Assembly (NCBI GenBank): GCA_016196755.1
Contig: JACPXC010000038.1
Coordinates: 1 to 64,000, forward strand
Direction: 5' to 3'
DNA length: 64,000 nt
Source: Elusimicrobiota bacterium
GTDB taxonomy: Bacteria > Elusimicrobiota > Elusimicrobia > UBA1565
The position numbers and the translations under genes are program-made. Below are positions 56,018 to 64,000 of the stretch, one piece after another (position 1 is the first letter of the stretch; each line of letters begins with the position of its first letter). The notes under the pieces are model-generated. The model was given only the letters and a program-made list of their open reading frames with translations, was not told the origin of the DNA and did no database searches.

Positions 56018-57244
56018 TCAGGCGGCGTGGAAGCTCAGGATGTAGTCGACCTCGCTGGCCGCGTGGATGAGCTCCTCGCGGAGCGTCTCGGGCGACCAGC
56101 GGCGGCGCGCCACCTCGCGCACCTGGCGCTCCATCGAGCGGTCGAAGACCCGCTCGAGCGAGCCCAGGACGCTGAGGTTCGGGATCATGCGCGCGCGCGC
56201 GAAGGCGGCCTCGAAGACGCCGCGCAGGTCGGGGTCCTCGTCGCCCATGACGGCCGGGCCCTCGGCGGCGGGGAAGGCCCCGATGGCGCGCGCGTAGGCC
56301 GAAGCCGGGGAGCCCGAGGAGAGCCAGCGCGCCAGCGCGTAGGCCTCGCGCGGGGCCGGGGTGTTGCGCAGCACGCCCAGGTTCCAGGCGCTCAGGATCG
56401 TGGCCCCGTCGCCCGCCGGGAAGGGCACCGCGCCGATTCGGCCGCGGGCGCGCAGCGCGCTCGCGCGCCGCGGGCCGGCCCGCGGCACGGGCGGCGGCCG
56501 GCGGCCCGAGAACTGCAGGGCGCAGGCGCCCTCGAAGAGGTCGAGCGGGGCCAGGCCGGACTCGCCCTTAAGCGGCATGGCGCCCGAGGCCAGGAGCTTG
56601 AAGTAGTCGGCGATGCCGCGCTCGGCGCGCTCGCGCTGGAACAGGGAGCGAGTGCCGTCGGCCGCGAACAGGTCGCCGCCGCGGCTCCAGACGCAGGGCG
56701 CCACGTCGGCCAGCGACACCGACTCGCGCGGGTTGGGGTTGGCCACCGGGTGCTGGAGCCCGCAGGACGAGAGCGCGCGCTTGGCGGCGCGCCGGCAGAC
56801 CTCCGTGAAGCCCTCCCACGCGGCGAGGTCCTCGGGCGCGCAGCCGGCGGCCTTCAGCGCGTCGCGCCGGTAGTAGAGCACCCGGGCCTCGGCCCACCAG
56901 GGCAGGGAATAGACGTGCGGCGTGCCGTCGAGACGGCACTGCGCGCGCATCGAGGCCGGCCAGCGTCCGAGGTCCAGCCCGGGGTCGAGCTCGCCCAGGT
57001 CGGCCAATACGCCCAGGCGCGCCAAGGTCGAGGTCCAATGGGACGGGATCTGCACGAGGTCCGGCCCCGAGGTCCCTTCCTTGGCCGCGGTGAGCAGGCG
57101 CTCCCAGAGCGTGCGCGGCGTGCGGACCCACACCGAGGCCCGGATCCCGGCGTGCTCACGGTGGAAATCGGACAGGTGCTCGCGCAGGGCCGGCACCGTG
57201 TCGTAGCCGTTGTTGGGCAGGGTCCAGAGCGTGAGCTCGCGCAT
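56018..57244 (-). CDS. Family-1-type solute-binding protein without signal peptide
   Basis: The product has 408 residues from ATG 57244 (MRELTLWTLPNNGYDTVPAL), which overlaps the tsaD stop (TGATG). The fold follows ABC sugar-binding proteins: DLVQIPSHWTSTLARLGVLA, GTPHVYSLPWWAEARVLYYR, DALKAAG, CALQFSG, PFPAGDGATILSAWNLGV. No hydrophobic leader or lipobox precedes the mature start, so the protein should stay in the cytoplasm. No permease or ATPase genes are nearby. Its position before the diguanylate cyclase suggests a cytoplasmic ligand-sensing partner. Confidence 0.82.
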   Translation of the reverse strand: MRELTLWTLPNNGYDTVPALREHLSDFHREHAGIRASVWVRTPRTLWERLLTAAKEGTSGPDLVQIPSHWTSTLARLGVLADLGELDPGLDLGRWPASMRAQCRLDGTPHVYSLPWWAEARVLYYRRDALKAAGCAPEDLAAWEGFTEVCRRAAKRALSSCGLQHPVANPNPRESVSLADVAPCVWSRGGDLFAADGTRSLFQRERAERGIADYFKLLASGAMPLKGESGLAPLDLFEGACALQFSGRRPPPVPRAGPRRASALRARGRIGAVPFPAGDGATILSAWNLGVLRNTPAPREAYALARWLSSGSPASAYARAIGAFPAAEGPAVMGDEDPDLRGVFEAAFARARMIPNLSVLGSLERVFDRSMERQVREVARRRWSPETLREELIHAASEVDYILSFHAA

Positions 57245-58314
57245 CAGCTCCAGCTCCTGATGGGCAGGGCGGGGTCGACGGCGACGGACCCGAGGCGACG
57301 CGCACCGAGACGCAGGGAGCCGGCATGGGCCACCATCGCCGCGTTGTCCGTGCACAAAGACAGCGGCGGGAAACCGGCCGAGAGGCCGGCGGCGGCGGCG
57401 CGCTCGGTCATGAGCGCGCGCAGGCGCCCGTTGGCGGCCACCCCGCCGCCGACCACGATGCGCCGGACCTTGAAACGGCGCGCCGCCTCCAGGGTCTTCA
57501 CGACCAAGGTCTCGACCAAGGCCTCCTGGAAAGAGGCACAGAGGCCGGCCGTGAAGCGCTCCGGCGGAGGTACCGCCACCGGCGTCGCCGGCCGCACGCG
57601 GCCCGTGCCGGCGTAGCCCGCGTCGCGGACATGGTAGAGCACGGCGGTCTTGAGGCCCGAGAACGAGAAGTCCCAGGTGCCCGGAAGGAGCGGGCGCGGG
57701 AAAGCCACAGCGGCCGGGTCGCCCTTGCGCGCCAGGCGGTCGACGGCCGGCCCGCCCGGATAGCCCAGCCCCAGGAACTTGGCCACCTTGTCGAAGGCCT
57801 CCCCGGCCGCGTCGTCGCGCGTGCGGCCGAGGACGCGATAGCGCCCCGGGCCCTTCACGAGCACCAGCTCGGTGTGGCCTCCCGAGACGATGAGGGCGAG
57901 GAATGGAGGCTTCGCGGGCTCGACTAGGTCCAGCGCCAAAGCATGGGCCTCGAGATGGTTGACGCCGATGAGCGGCAGGGAGTGGGCTCGGGCCAGCGCC
58001 TCGGCGGCGACGCGTCCGACCAGGAGCGCGCCGGCCAGCCCGGGCCCGCGCGTGAAGGCGACGCCGTCGACGAGGCTCCCCAACCGCGACGCTCGGCCGC
58101 GGGCCCCGAAGGCGCGGCGCAGCGCCTCCGCGACGACCGGGCCGATCCGCTCGCAGTGCGCCCGGCTGGCCAGCTCGGGGACCACGCCCTTATAGCCGGC
58201 GTGCAGAGCCACCTGCGAGGAGACCACGCTCGAGAGGGCCCGGCCGCCGGAGACGACGGCGGCCGAGGTCTCGTCGCAGGAGGTCTCGATGCCGAGGACC
58301 GTCTTATGCCCCAT
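57244..58314 (-). CDS. tsaD: tRNA N6-adenosine threonylcarbamoyltransferase TsaD
   Basis: The protein has 356 residues. It transfers threonylcarbamoyl to A37 of ANN-decoding tRNAs with TsaB/TsaE. Diagnostic motifs are GIETSCDETSAAVV, VPELASRAHCERI, the metal-binding VNHLEAHAL, IVSGGHTELVLV and VGGGVAANGRLR near the C-terminus. The start (ATG 58314) overlaps the stop of the ctpA-like gene, and the stop overlaps the next start; both overlaps are TGATG. Confidence 0.97.
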   Translation of the reverse strand: MGHKTVLGIETSCDETSAAVVSGGRALSSVVSSQVALHAGYKGVVPELASRAHCERIGPVVAEALRRAFGARGRASRLGSLVDGVAFTRGPGLAGALLVGRVAAEALARAHSLPLIGVNHLEAHALALDLVEPAKPPFLALIVSGGHTELVLVKGPGRYRVLGRTRDDAAGEAFDKVAKFLGLGYPGGPAVDRLARKGDPAAVAFPRPLLPGTWDFSFSGLKTAVLYHVRDAGYAGTGRVRPATPVAVPPPERFTAGLCASFQEALVETLVVKTLEAARRFKVRRIVVGGGVAANGRLRALMTERAAAAGLSAGFPPLSLCTDNAAMVAHAGSLRLGARRLGSVAVDPALPIRSWS

Positions 58315-59615
58315 CAGCCGTCGGTGACGTTGAGATGGGACAGCACCTCGCGGGCGCGCAGGAGCTCGAGGGCACGCTCGAGCGCCGAGTCCTGGACCTG
58401 GCTCTCTTTCTTGATCACCGACTTCGGGTCCCGTCCGGGCTCGTAGACCTCGTCGGCCTGCTGCTGGAGCTTGGCCTCGGTCTCCCGGGTGACGGGGACC
58501 AGGATGTCGGGCATGATCCCGCCCGTCCCCTTCTTCTCGTCGCGCATGATGCCGCGCCCCGAGGGCGTATAGTACTTCGCCACGGTCAGCCGCAGGCCCG
58601 AACCGTCGGGCAGGGGGATGACCGACTGGACGCTGGCCTTGCCGAAGGTCTTCTCGCCGACGATGACGGCCCGCTTGTGGTCCTGGAGCGCGCCGGTGAC
58701 GATCTCGCTGCCGGAGGCCGAGCCGCCGTTGACGAGCACCACCATCGGGATGCCGCCGTACTGGGCCTTCGACGAGGAGCGGAATTCCTGCTTGTTCTCG
58801 GTGCGCCGGCCCTGGGTGTAGACGATGAGCTTCGAGTCGCCGAGGAAGTAGGAGGCCACATCGACCGCGGCGGTCAGCAGGCCCCCCGGGTTGTTGCGCA
58901 GGTCGAGCACCATAGACGTGGCGCCGGCCTTCTTGAGCTTCTCGAGCGCGGCGCCGGTCTCCTCGGTGGTCTGGGCGCTGAACTCGATGATGCGCACGTA
59001 GCCGGTCTTGTCCTGCAGCATGCGCGACTGCACGCTCTGGATCTTGATGACCTCGCGGACGATCGAGAAGTCCTTCATCGTCCACTCCGGCTTGTCCTCG
59101 GCGGCCAGATTGCGGGCCACCTGGAGCTTGACCGGCGTGCCGGGCTTGCCGCGCAGCTTCTTGACCGCGTCGGAGAGTCCCAGGCCCTTGGTGCTCTCGT
59201 CCTCGATCTTGACGATGCGGTCCTGGGGCAGGACGCCGACCTTGTAGGCCGGCGTACCGGGCAGCGGGGTGATGACGGTCAGCCATTCCTCGCGCATGCC
59301 GATGCGGATCCCCAAGCCCCCGAACTGCCCCTCGGTCTCGGTCTTCACGTCCTTGTGGAGTTCCGGGTCCATGAACTGTGAAAAAGGATCGAGGGTCCCC
59401 ACCATGCCGCGGGCCGCCCCGTAGATGAGGTCCTTGGACTGGACCTCCTCGACGTAGTTCTCCTTGATGTAGTCGAGGATGTCCACGATGAGCTTGAGCT
59501 GCTCGTAGGTCTTGTCCACCGAGGCGTGGGCCTTGGGCAGGAGGAAGACCGCCAGGGCCAATAACGCCGCCAGGCCCGCCGCCTTCTTCACGAGACTTCG
59601 CGCGTTGCGTTGCAT
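58314..59615 (-). CDS. C-terminal processing peptidase (S41, CtpA-like)
   Basis: The protein has 433 residues. The N-terminal signal/anchor segment is LAALLALAVFLLPKAHA. A PDZ domain (about 105-190, FGGLGIRIGMREEWLTVITP) is followed by the S41 core with LDLRNNPGGLLTAAVDVA, the catalytic Ser in VNGGSASGSEIV (about 300) and Lys in GEKTFGKASVQ. It cleaves exported proteins near their C-termini, often controlling murein hydrolases, which fits the FtsX-EnvC gene upstream. AGGAG 7 nt before ATG 59615 sets the start. Confidence 0.95.
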   Translation of the reverse strand: MQRNARSLVKKAAGLAALLALAVFLLPKAHASVDKTYEQLKLIVDILDYIKENYVEEVQSKDLIYGAARGMVGTLDPFSQFMDPELHKDVKTETEGQFGGLGIRIGMREEWLTVITPLPGTPAYKVGVLPQDRIVKIEDESTKGLGLSDAVKKLRGKPGTPVKLQVARNLAAEDKPEWTMKDFSIVREVIKIQSVQSRMLQDKTGYVRIIEFSAQTTEETGAALEKLKKAGATSMVLDLRNNPGGLLTAAVDVASYFLGDSKLIVYTQGRRTENKQEFRSSSKAQYGGIPMVVLVNGGSASGSEIVTGALQDHKRAVIVGEKTFGKASVQSVIPLPDGSGLRLTVAKYYTPSGRGIMRDEKKGTGGIMPDILVPVTRETEAKLQQQADEVYEPGRDPKSVIKKESQVQDSALERALELLRAREVLSHLNVTDG

Positions 59616-59626
59616 GTTCACTCCTG

Positions 59627-61522
59627 TCACGGCTTGAGCCAGCGCAGCGGGTCGAGGGCACGGCCCGCCTGCCTCAGCTCGAGATAGACCTTGTTCCCCG
59701 CCGCCTTGCCCAGCACGGCCTCGGGACGCACGCGCGTCCCTTTGGCCTGGAGGGGTCCCTGCAGATGACCGTAGATGGAGTAGAAGCCCCCGCCATGGTT
59801 GACGATGACGACGTTCCCGTAGGAACGGAAGGGCCCCGAGAAGATGATCTCGCCGGGGAGCACCGGACGCACGACGGCGCCGGCGGCCGGCGCGGCGATC
59901 TCCACGCCGTTGTGGACGGTCCAGGTGCCGAGCTCGGGGACCCGGCGCTTGCCGAAGCGGCTGACGACCTTGCCGGCCAGCGGCCAAGGCAGCGAGCGGG
60001 CCTTGACCGGCGGATCGGCGCGATAGGCCGCCTGCGCGGACTTGGGCTCGCGCTTCTCGAGCTCGCGGACAAGGCTCGTCAGCGCGCGGCGCGACTCCTC
60101 GAGCCCGCGGATGCGCGCCTCGGCCTCACCCATGCGGCGGGTCGTCTCGGCGAAGGTCTCGCGCGCCTTCGCTCCGGACTTGCGCGCGCGCTCGAGCTCG
60201 GAGAGCTCGGAGCGCGTCTTCCGGCTCAGGGCGGCGCGGCGGCGCTCCGCGGCGGCGTGCTCGGTGGCCGTGCGCCGATGCTCGGCGCTGACCCCGCCGA
60301 GGTAGGCGGTCTTGGCGTGGACCGCGCCGCGCCGCACGGCGTCCTCGAGCACGCCCACGGTGCCGGCCGAGGCCAGCAAGGTCTCGCGGCGGGAATAGTC
60401 GGAGAGCTCGCGGGCCAGGCGGCGGCGCACCTCGGCTCGGGCCAGGTCCAGGGTGGCCAGGCGGCCGCCCAGCGAGCGCCGCGTGCCGTCAGCCTCGTCG
60501 GACTGGCGGCGCAGGGAGGCGATGCGCGACTCGAGCCGGCCCTGCTTGCGCCGGGTCTGGCCCAGCTCCCTCTCGGCCTTGCCGGCCTCCGCGCGGAAGC
60601 GCTCGGCCTCGCCTTTCGCCTTCTCGAGCTCTCGCGTCAAGGCCTGGAGTTCGCGCTTGTGCTTGGCGGCCGGCTCGGCCGCCCGCCCGGGCAGGGCCCA
60701 GGCAGCGGCGAAAAGGGTCAGGGCCACGGCCGCCGCGCGGCGCTCCCGTCCCCGGCTGGCCGGCCCGGCGGCGGGCTCGCTAGCCGCGCGCCAAGCCAGG
60801 ATGAAGAGGGTGCACAAAGCCAGCGCGCCGGCCTGGACCGCCGGCTCGGGCCAGGCGGGATTCCAAGCCGCCGCGGGCCGCGCCGCCGCGGCCGCCGCCA
60901 GCGCTCCGGCGCACCAGCCGCCGGCCGCGGCCAGCGCCGCTCCGGCGGAGCGCCGCGCGCCTTCGGCGAGGGTCCCCGAGCGCCAGGCGCCCCAGAGCCA
61001 GGCCGCCGCCGCCGCGCCCGCCAGGCAGGCCGCGGCCCCAAGCACGAGCCGCGCCCAGCGCGCATAGAATTGGAGTTCGACGACGGCGCGGGCGGCCGGA
61101 GCCGAATACGAGACCTCGGCCAGCTCGCCGATGGCCTCCGCGGCCTTGACCCATTCCGCAGCCTGCGCCACCTGGCCCGCGGCCAGGCGCGCCTCGAAGA
61201 AGCCGGGGACGGGGTTCTCGCCGATGAGGGCCACAGCCTGGGGAAATCCCGGGTCGCGCTCGGCCAGGCGCTCGACGACGCGGGCCGGGGAGACGTAGTC
61301 GACCGTCTCGGTGCCGGGCAGGGCCAGCAGGCGCTCCTCGACCACGCCGCGCCGCTCCTCGTCGACGCCAGCCTCGAGCGCGGCGACCACGCGAAAATCC
61401 CCGCGGACCGCGGCCTCGAGGGCGCGGGACTGGGCCTCGAGGATGAGCAGGCTCTCGCCGAGCAGGCCGGCCATGACGGCGGCCAAGAAGACGCGGGAAT
61501 TCACCCGCCGGATAGCGGACAT
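59627..61522 (-). CDS. FtsX-EnvC fusion protein (division amidase activator)
   Basis: The protein has 631 residues. Residues 1-245 look like FtsX: TM1 (11-29), an extracytoplasmic domain (EERLLALPGTETVDYVSPAR, ENPVPGFFEARLAAG) and TM2-TM4 (about 154-245). A fifth hydrophobic stretch (262-282, VALTLFAAAWALPGRA) resembles a former EnvC signal peptide. A long coiled coil (285-480) and a LytM/M23 domain (500-631) follow. The M23 metal sites are degraded (HNGVE instead of HxxxD; VYLELRQ without His), as in regulatory EnvC. It should couple FtsE-driven changes to amidase activation in one chain; ftsE itself is not in the window. Confidence 0.85.
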   Translation of the reverse strand: MSAIRRVNSRVFLAAVMAGLLGESLLILEAQSRALEAAVRGDFRVVAALEAGVDEERRGVVEERLLALPGTETVDYVSPARVVERLAERDPGFPQAVALIGENPVPGFFEARLAAGQVAQAAEWVKAAEAIGELAEVSYSAPAARAVVELQFYARWARLVLGAAACLAGAAAAAWLWGAWRSGTLAEGARRSAGAALAAAGGWCAGALAAAAAARPAAAWNPAWPEPAVQAGALALCTLFILAWRAASEPAAGPASRGRERRAAAVALTLFAAAWALPGRAAEPAAKHKRELQALTRELEKAKGEAERFRAEAGKAERELGQTRRKQGRLESRIASLRRQSDEADGTRRSLGGRLATLDLARAEVRRRLARELSDYSRRETLLASAGTVGVLEDAVRRGAVHAKTAYLGGVSAEHRRTATEHAAAERRRAALSRKTRSELSELERARKSGAKARETFAETTRRMGEAEARIRGLEESRRALTSLVRELEKREPKSAQAAYRADPPVKARSLPWPLAGKVVSRFGKRRVPELGTWTVHNGVEIAAPAAGAVVRPVLPGEIIFSGPFRSYGNVVIVNHGGGFYSIYGHLQGPLQAKGTRVRPEAVLGKAAGNKVYLELRQAGRALDPLRWLKP

Positions 61523-61535
61523 GAGGTTACTTTAA

Positions 61536-61564
61536 TATTTATCGGCATTCTTCGGCCCTGTCAA
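61536..61564 (-). promoter_or_regulatory. Sigma-70 promoter of the ftsX-envC/ctpA/tsaD operon
   Basis: On the minus strand, TTGACA (61564-61559), a 17-nt spacer and TAAATA (61541-61536) lie just before ATG 61522. The predicted leader is about 7 nt. Confidence 0.75.
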
Positions 61565-61590
61565 TATCTTCCTTAATATCTTCCTTAATA
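61563..61590. repeat. 12-bp tandem repeat upstream of the operon promoter
   Basis: AATATCTTCCTT occurs twice head-to-tail (61563-61574 and 61575-61586), followed by AATA. It abuts the -35 box of the minus-strand promoter and could be an activator or repressor binding site. Confidence 0.55.
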
Positions 61591-61607
61591 CGGCGGACGA
61601 CGGCGGG

Positions 61608-62957
61608 CTATTTCGAGCGGGAACGGCGGTTGAAGAAGGGGCCGGAGGAGGCGATCAGGAAGAGCACGAAGGCTAAGAAATAGGCGGGATGCTCGTTGAC
61701 GGCCTGGCGCAGGGCTTGACGCCAGGCCGGCACCGGCTCGGGAGCGGGGCGGACCGGGCCGTCGCCGGCGTACGGGGCGACCTTCGCCACCGACGGGTCG
61801 GAGAGCAGGGTGCCCATCGCGCGGACCGGGATGCGTCCCAGGACGACGATGACGGTCTGGTCCGTGCCGGGTACCTTCTGGTAGGCCAGTGGGCGCTCGA
61901 GTTGGAACGAGGCGTTCTGGGCCAGCCGCGCGGCCGCCTCCTTAAGGGCCTCCATCGGCGCGACGCCGGGCGGGATGCGCAGGCCGACTAAAAGGCTGGT
62001 CTCGCCTTGGGCGACCGGGGCCGAGACGCCCGGCCCGTACTCGACGCGTCGGACGCCGGGGGCCATCGACAGCGCGGTGAGCTGGCCCGGATGCACGGTC
62101 CCGGACAGGACGGCCTTCGCGCGCAGCTTGCCGATGAAGCGCGGCTCGACGGCCGCGTCGACCTCGAAACCGACCCGGCGGCCCAATTCTGCGGCGGACG
62201 CGCGCCATTCGCCCGGAGTCTCCTTGATATCGACCTCGACCTCGACGGCTTGGCGGACAGGCAGCGGCTTGGGGAAGGTCGCGCGGGCGGGCAGACCGTC
62301 CGTCGCGGCAGGCATTCGCACGCCGGCGTCCTGGCTCAAGATGTGGGATGCGTAATCGCGCTCGCCGAGCTCGCGCGCGGTCGACGGCGAGGCGGCCCGG
62401 ACGTCCTGCGACGGGAGCAGCAGCGGGCGGCTGAGGCCCGACCAGAGCGAGTAGCGCTCGGGAGAGACCGCGGCCGGCGCGTCCTTGAGGCCTTCGTCGG
62501 CCTCGGCGGCGTCGGCCTCGGCACGCTGGCGCCGTGCGCGTCGCGCCGGAGACTCAGGACCGGGCCAGACCCAGTGCTGGACGCGCTCGTACACGGTCTC
62601 GTCGGCTTCCGCCCTGGCAACCGCTGCGGCGGCCTCCGCGCGCGGGGGGTCCTGCTCCGGCAGCGTCATCGGCTTGCCTTCCGGCAGGGGAGGCGGCGTC
62701 GTCGCCGGGTCGCCCTTCGGCTCGGGAGTAGGACTCTTAGGGAAGGCCTGCTCGTCGGGGACGCCCACCGCCGGCTGGCCGCCCGCGTGATGCGACGCGG
62801 ACTCGCGATAGTCGCCTTCCTCGGGTCCGACGGGGCAGGGCCCGCCGAAGGTCTTGAGCTTGAACCCGCCGCCCGAGGGCTTTTGGCAGGCCGGCGCCGG
62901 AGCCGCGGAAACGGTGCCGACCAGCGCGAGACAGGCCATTAGGCCCACTAAAATCAT
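61608..62957 (-). CDS. Exported protein with Pro-rich linker and C-terminal membrane anchor
   Basis: The protein has 449 residues: signal peptide (MILVGLMACLALVGTVSA), a Pro/Glu/Ala-rich low-complexity stretch to about 210, and a beta/alpha domain (about 215-400) with two similar halves (EVDIKETPGEWRASAAELGR; LVGLRIPPGVAPMEALKEAA). A C-terminal hydrophobic segment (AYFLAFVLFLIASSGPFF) and a basic tail (NRRSRSK) follow. The halves resemble small ferredoxin-like helper domains that measure numerical variables, but no family was assigned. Topology: periplasmic body with a C-terminal anchor. A TATAAT at 62970-62965 ends 7 nt before the ATG. Confidence 0.7.
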   Translation of the reverse strand: MILVGLMACLALVGTVSAAPAPACQKPSGGGFKLKTFGGPCPVGPEEGDYRESASHHAGGQPAVGVPDEQAFPKSPTPEPKGDPATTPPPLPEGKPMTLPEQDPPRAEAAAAVARAEADETVYERVQHWVWPGPESPARRARRQRAEADAAEADEGLKDAPAAVSPERYSLWSGLSRPLLLPSQDVRAASPSTARELGERDYASHILSQDAGVRMPAATDGLPARATFPKPLPVRQAVEVEVDIKETPGEWRASAAELGRRVGFEVDAAVEPRFIGKLRAKAVLSGTVHPGQLTALSMAPGVRRVEYGPGVSAPVAQGETSLLVGLRIPPGVAPMEALKEAAARLAQNASFQLERPLAYQKVPGTDQTVIVVLGRIPVRAMGTLLSDPSVAKVAPYAGDGPVRPAPEPVPAWRQALRQAVNEHPAYFLAFVLFLIASSGPFFNRRSRSK

Positions 62958-62964
62958 AGGTCTG

Positions 62965-62992
62965 ATTATACTATGGGGCTGCGCGGTTTCGA
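62965..62992 (-). promoter_or_regulatory. Promoter for a leaderless transcript
   Basis: TATAAT (62970-62965, minus strand) with TCGAAA 16 nt further upstream (62992-62987) places transcription start at or within 1-2 nt of ATG 62957. The -10 box is perfect; the -35 box matches 4 of 6 positions. Confidence 0.55.
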
Positions 62993-64000
62993 CGACGCTC
63001 CAACCCCAGCCAGAGCAGGACGCCCAGGGCGGAACCCAGCGCCAGGCTGTGGGTCGATCTGAGCAGGCTGGTCTCGAATGGGACGCCGGCGCGAGTCAGA
63101 GAGAGGACCGCCCCTGGGAGTGCCGCCAAGCCGGCGAACAGCCAGGGGCGGGGGTCGGGGGCCGACTCTTCCGCGGTCGTCGGGCGCAGGCTCTCGGCGT
63201 AGAGGCAGAACCCCGCCGTAAGCGCGGGGATCCCGATGAAGATCTCCGGCCAGCGCGCCGGCGCCCACCACCACGACGGCCGCCACGACGCCATCGCGCT
63301 CAGGCCGAAGGCCCAGCGCGCCACCGGCTCGGGCGGCACGATCAGAAACGCCGCCCCGGCGGCCGCCGCGGCCAGGCGCAGGAGCGCGCCGCGCTCGCGG
63401 CGCGCCAGCGCCCGCTGGTCGCCGGGCTCGGCCAGCCAAAGGCCGACGAAGCCCGCGGCGCAGCTCAGTCCGGCCGCGGCGTCCGCCCAGCCCGGGACGC
63501 GCCCCCCGCCGGAGAGGAAGGCCCGGGCTACCGCCCCCGAAAGGCCGACGCAGAGCGCGGTCGCCGCCAGGCCGCCCAAGGCCTCGTGGAGCGGCGCCGC
63601 CTCGGGGAGCAGGCGCGCGCGCACGAGGCGGCGCACCGCGGCCAGTCCCTGCCGCAAAGACCACAGCGCTCCAAGGACGACCACCGCGAAGGCGGCCGCG
63701 GCGCGGGCCGCGCGCTCGAGCGCTCCTTGACGGCGCGGCTCGAAGAGCCGGGACGGCCAGGCCGGGGCCGTGCCTTCCCGGCGCAGGCCGCGCGCAAGCC
63801 CGCGCAGGCCGTCGAACGCGGCCTCGGGAGAGGACTGCGGGTCGAGGCGTATGACGGCCAATCCCGCCCCGCGCCCCGCGACGCGGCGCAGGAACTCGGC
63901 CAGCGGGACGTCGACGGGCACCTCGGCCGTCGTCATCGCGGCGAAGGACGCCGCCACGGCCGCCTCGCCGTCTGGGACGGCGACCGCCAGGCGTCGCGCG
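62971..64000 (-). CDS. Polytopic membrane protein, C-terminal part (continues past the right edge)
   Basis: The frame is open to the window edge (about 343 residues visible). A GTG at 63957 could be an internal start, but the upstream codons read as a continuous protein (RRLAVAVPDGEAAVAAS), so the gene is taken as partial. A soluble segment (LAVIRLDPQSSPEAAFDGLR) is followed by seven to eight hydrophobic segments. The layout of a soluble domain ending in an RL-x-P strand plus C-terminal TMs loosely recalls DUF5693-type membrane proteins; this is weak. It ends 13 nt before the next gene. Confidence 0.6.
   Translation of the reverse strand, partial: ARRLAVAVPDGEAAVAASFAAMTTAEVPVDVPLAEFLRRVAGRGAGLAVIRLDPQSSPEAAFDGLRGLARGLRREGTAPAWPSRLFEPRRQGALERAARAAAAFAVVVLGALWSLRQGLAAVRRLVRARLLPEAAPLHEALGGLAATALCVGLSGAVARAFLSGGGRVPGWADAAAGLSCAAGFVGLWLAEPGDQRALARRERGALLRLAAAAAGAAFLIVPPEPVARWAFGLSAMASWRPSWWWAPARWPEIFIGIPALTAGFCLYAESLRPTTAEESAPDPRPWLFAGLAALPGAVLSLTRAGVPFETSLLRSTHSLALGSALGVLLWLGLERRRNRAAP

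Noticed and set aside
1-64000. tRNA, rRNA, CRISPR or prophage signatures
   Set aside because: I looked by eye for T-loop motifs, rRNA-like conserved stretches, regularly spaced repeats and phage structural genes and found none. A tRNAscan/Infernal run would be the decisive test.

Overview
The window is a high-GC, Gram-negative chromosome segment. It carries secretin and Tad-pilus genes, outer-membrane beta-barrels of the PorV type, FlgD-like Ig repeats, an EnvC/FtsX-type cell-division activator and N-acetylmuramoyl-L-alanine amidase. The combination of very large exported enzymes with Ala/Pro-rich linkers, PorV-like and FlgD-Ig proteins, Tad pili and short tightly overlapping operons fits a high-GC member of the Elusimicrobiota. 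That placement is an inference from protein style, because the window holds no rRNA or other taxonomic marker. No tRNA, rRNA, CRISPR array, insertion sequence or prophage was recognised.

Layout. 1-3331 (minus): the N-terminal part of an exported ClpA/B-type AAA+ protein that runs off the left edge, moaA, and an alpha/beta hydrolase. 3366-7074 (plus): an ECF sigma factor, its zinc-finger anti-sigma factor and an O-antigen-ligase-like membrane TPR protein in one overlapping operon, then a tandem universal stress protein. 7624-8263: a gene-free stretch holding two homologous, convergent, terminator-ended, structured-RNA-like units. 8264-19948: a helical-repeat protein, a cell-wall amidase, a 2011-residue protein with one HExxH motif and two complete subtilisin domains, its outer-membrane beta-barrel partner and a secreted cysteine-rich protein. 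20010-25536 (minus): a six-gene two-component phosphorelay cluster. 25689-26736 (plus): a MNT/HEPN toxin-antitoxin-like pair with its own promoter. 26746-43853 (minus): a long Tad pilus locus (two Flp-type pilins, TadE, CpaB, a short secretin, a CpaE-CpaF fusion, TadB, TadC). It is flanked by TPR proteins, a HAMP sensor, a PorV-like barrel, a giant FlgD-Ig protein and a GT-C-like membrane TPR protein. 43909-50041 (minus): a membrane-attached haem peroxidase/alpha-dioxygenase-like enzyme and a coiled-coil/propeller protein. 50100-53087 (plus): a TPR protein, then a winged-helix GHKL-ATPase plus STAS-like pair behind a near-perfect promoter with an operator. 53145-64000 (minus): an operon with an FtsX-EnvC fusion, CtpA-type protease, TsaD, a substrate-binding protein without signal peptide, a GAF-GGDEF diguanylate cyclase and a barrel/coiled-coil protein, preceded by two membrane proteins.

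Main points of interest: (1) the twin convergent units at 7722-8198; (2) a shared export leader ending Ala-Gln-Val-(Ile/Val) followed by an Ala/Pro linker, attached to unrelated catalytic domains (AAA+, proteases, haem dioxygenase); (3) the triple-protease polypeptide; (4) gene fusions CpaE-CpaF and FtsX-EnvC; (5) the self-contained winged-helix ATPase/STAS-like switch at 52001-53087; (6) recurrent promoters placed so close to the start codon that the transcripts should be leaderless or nearly so.
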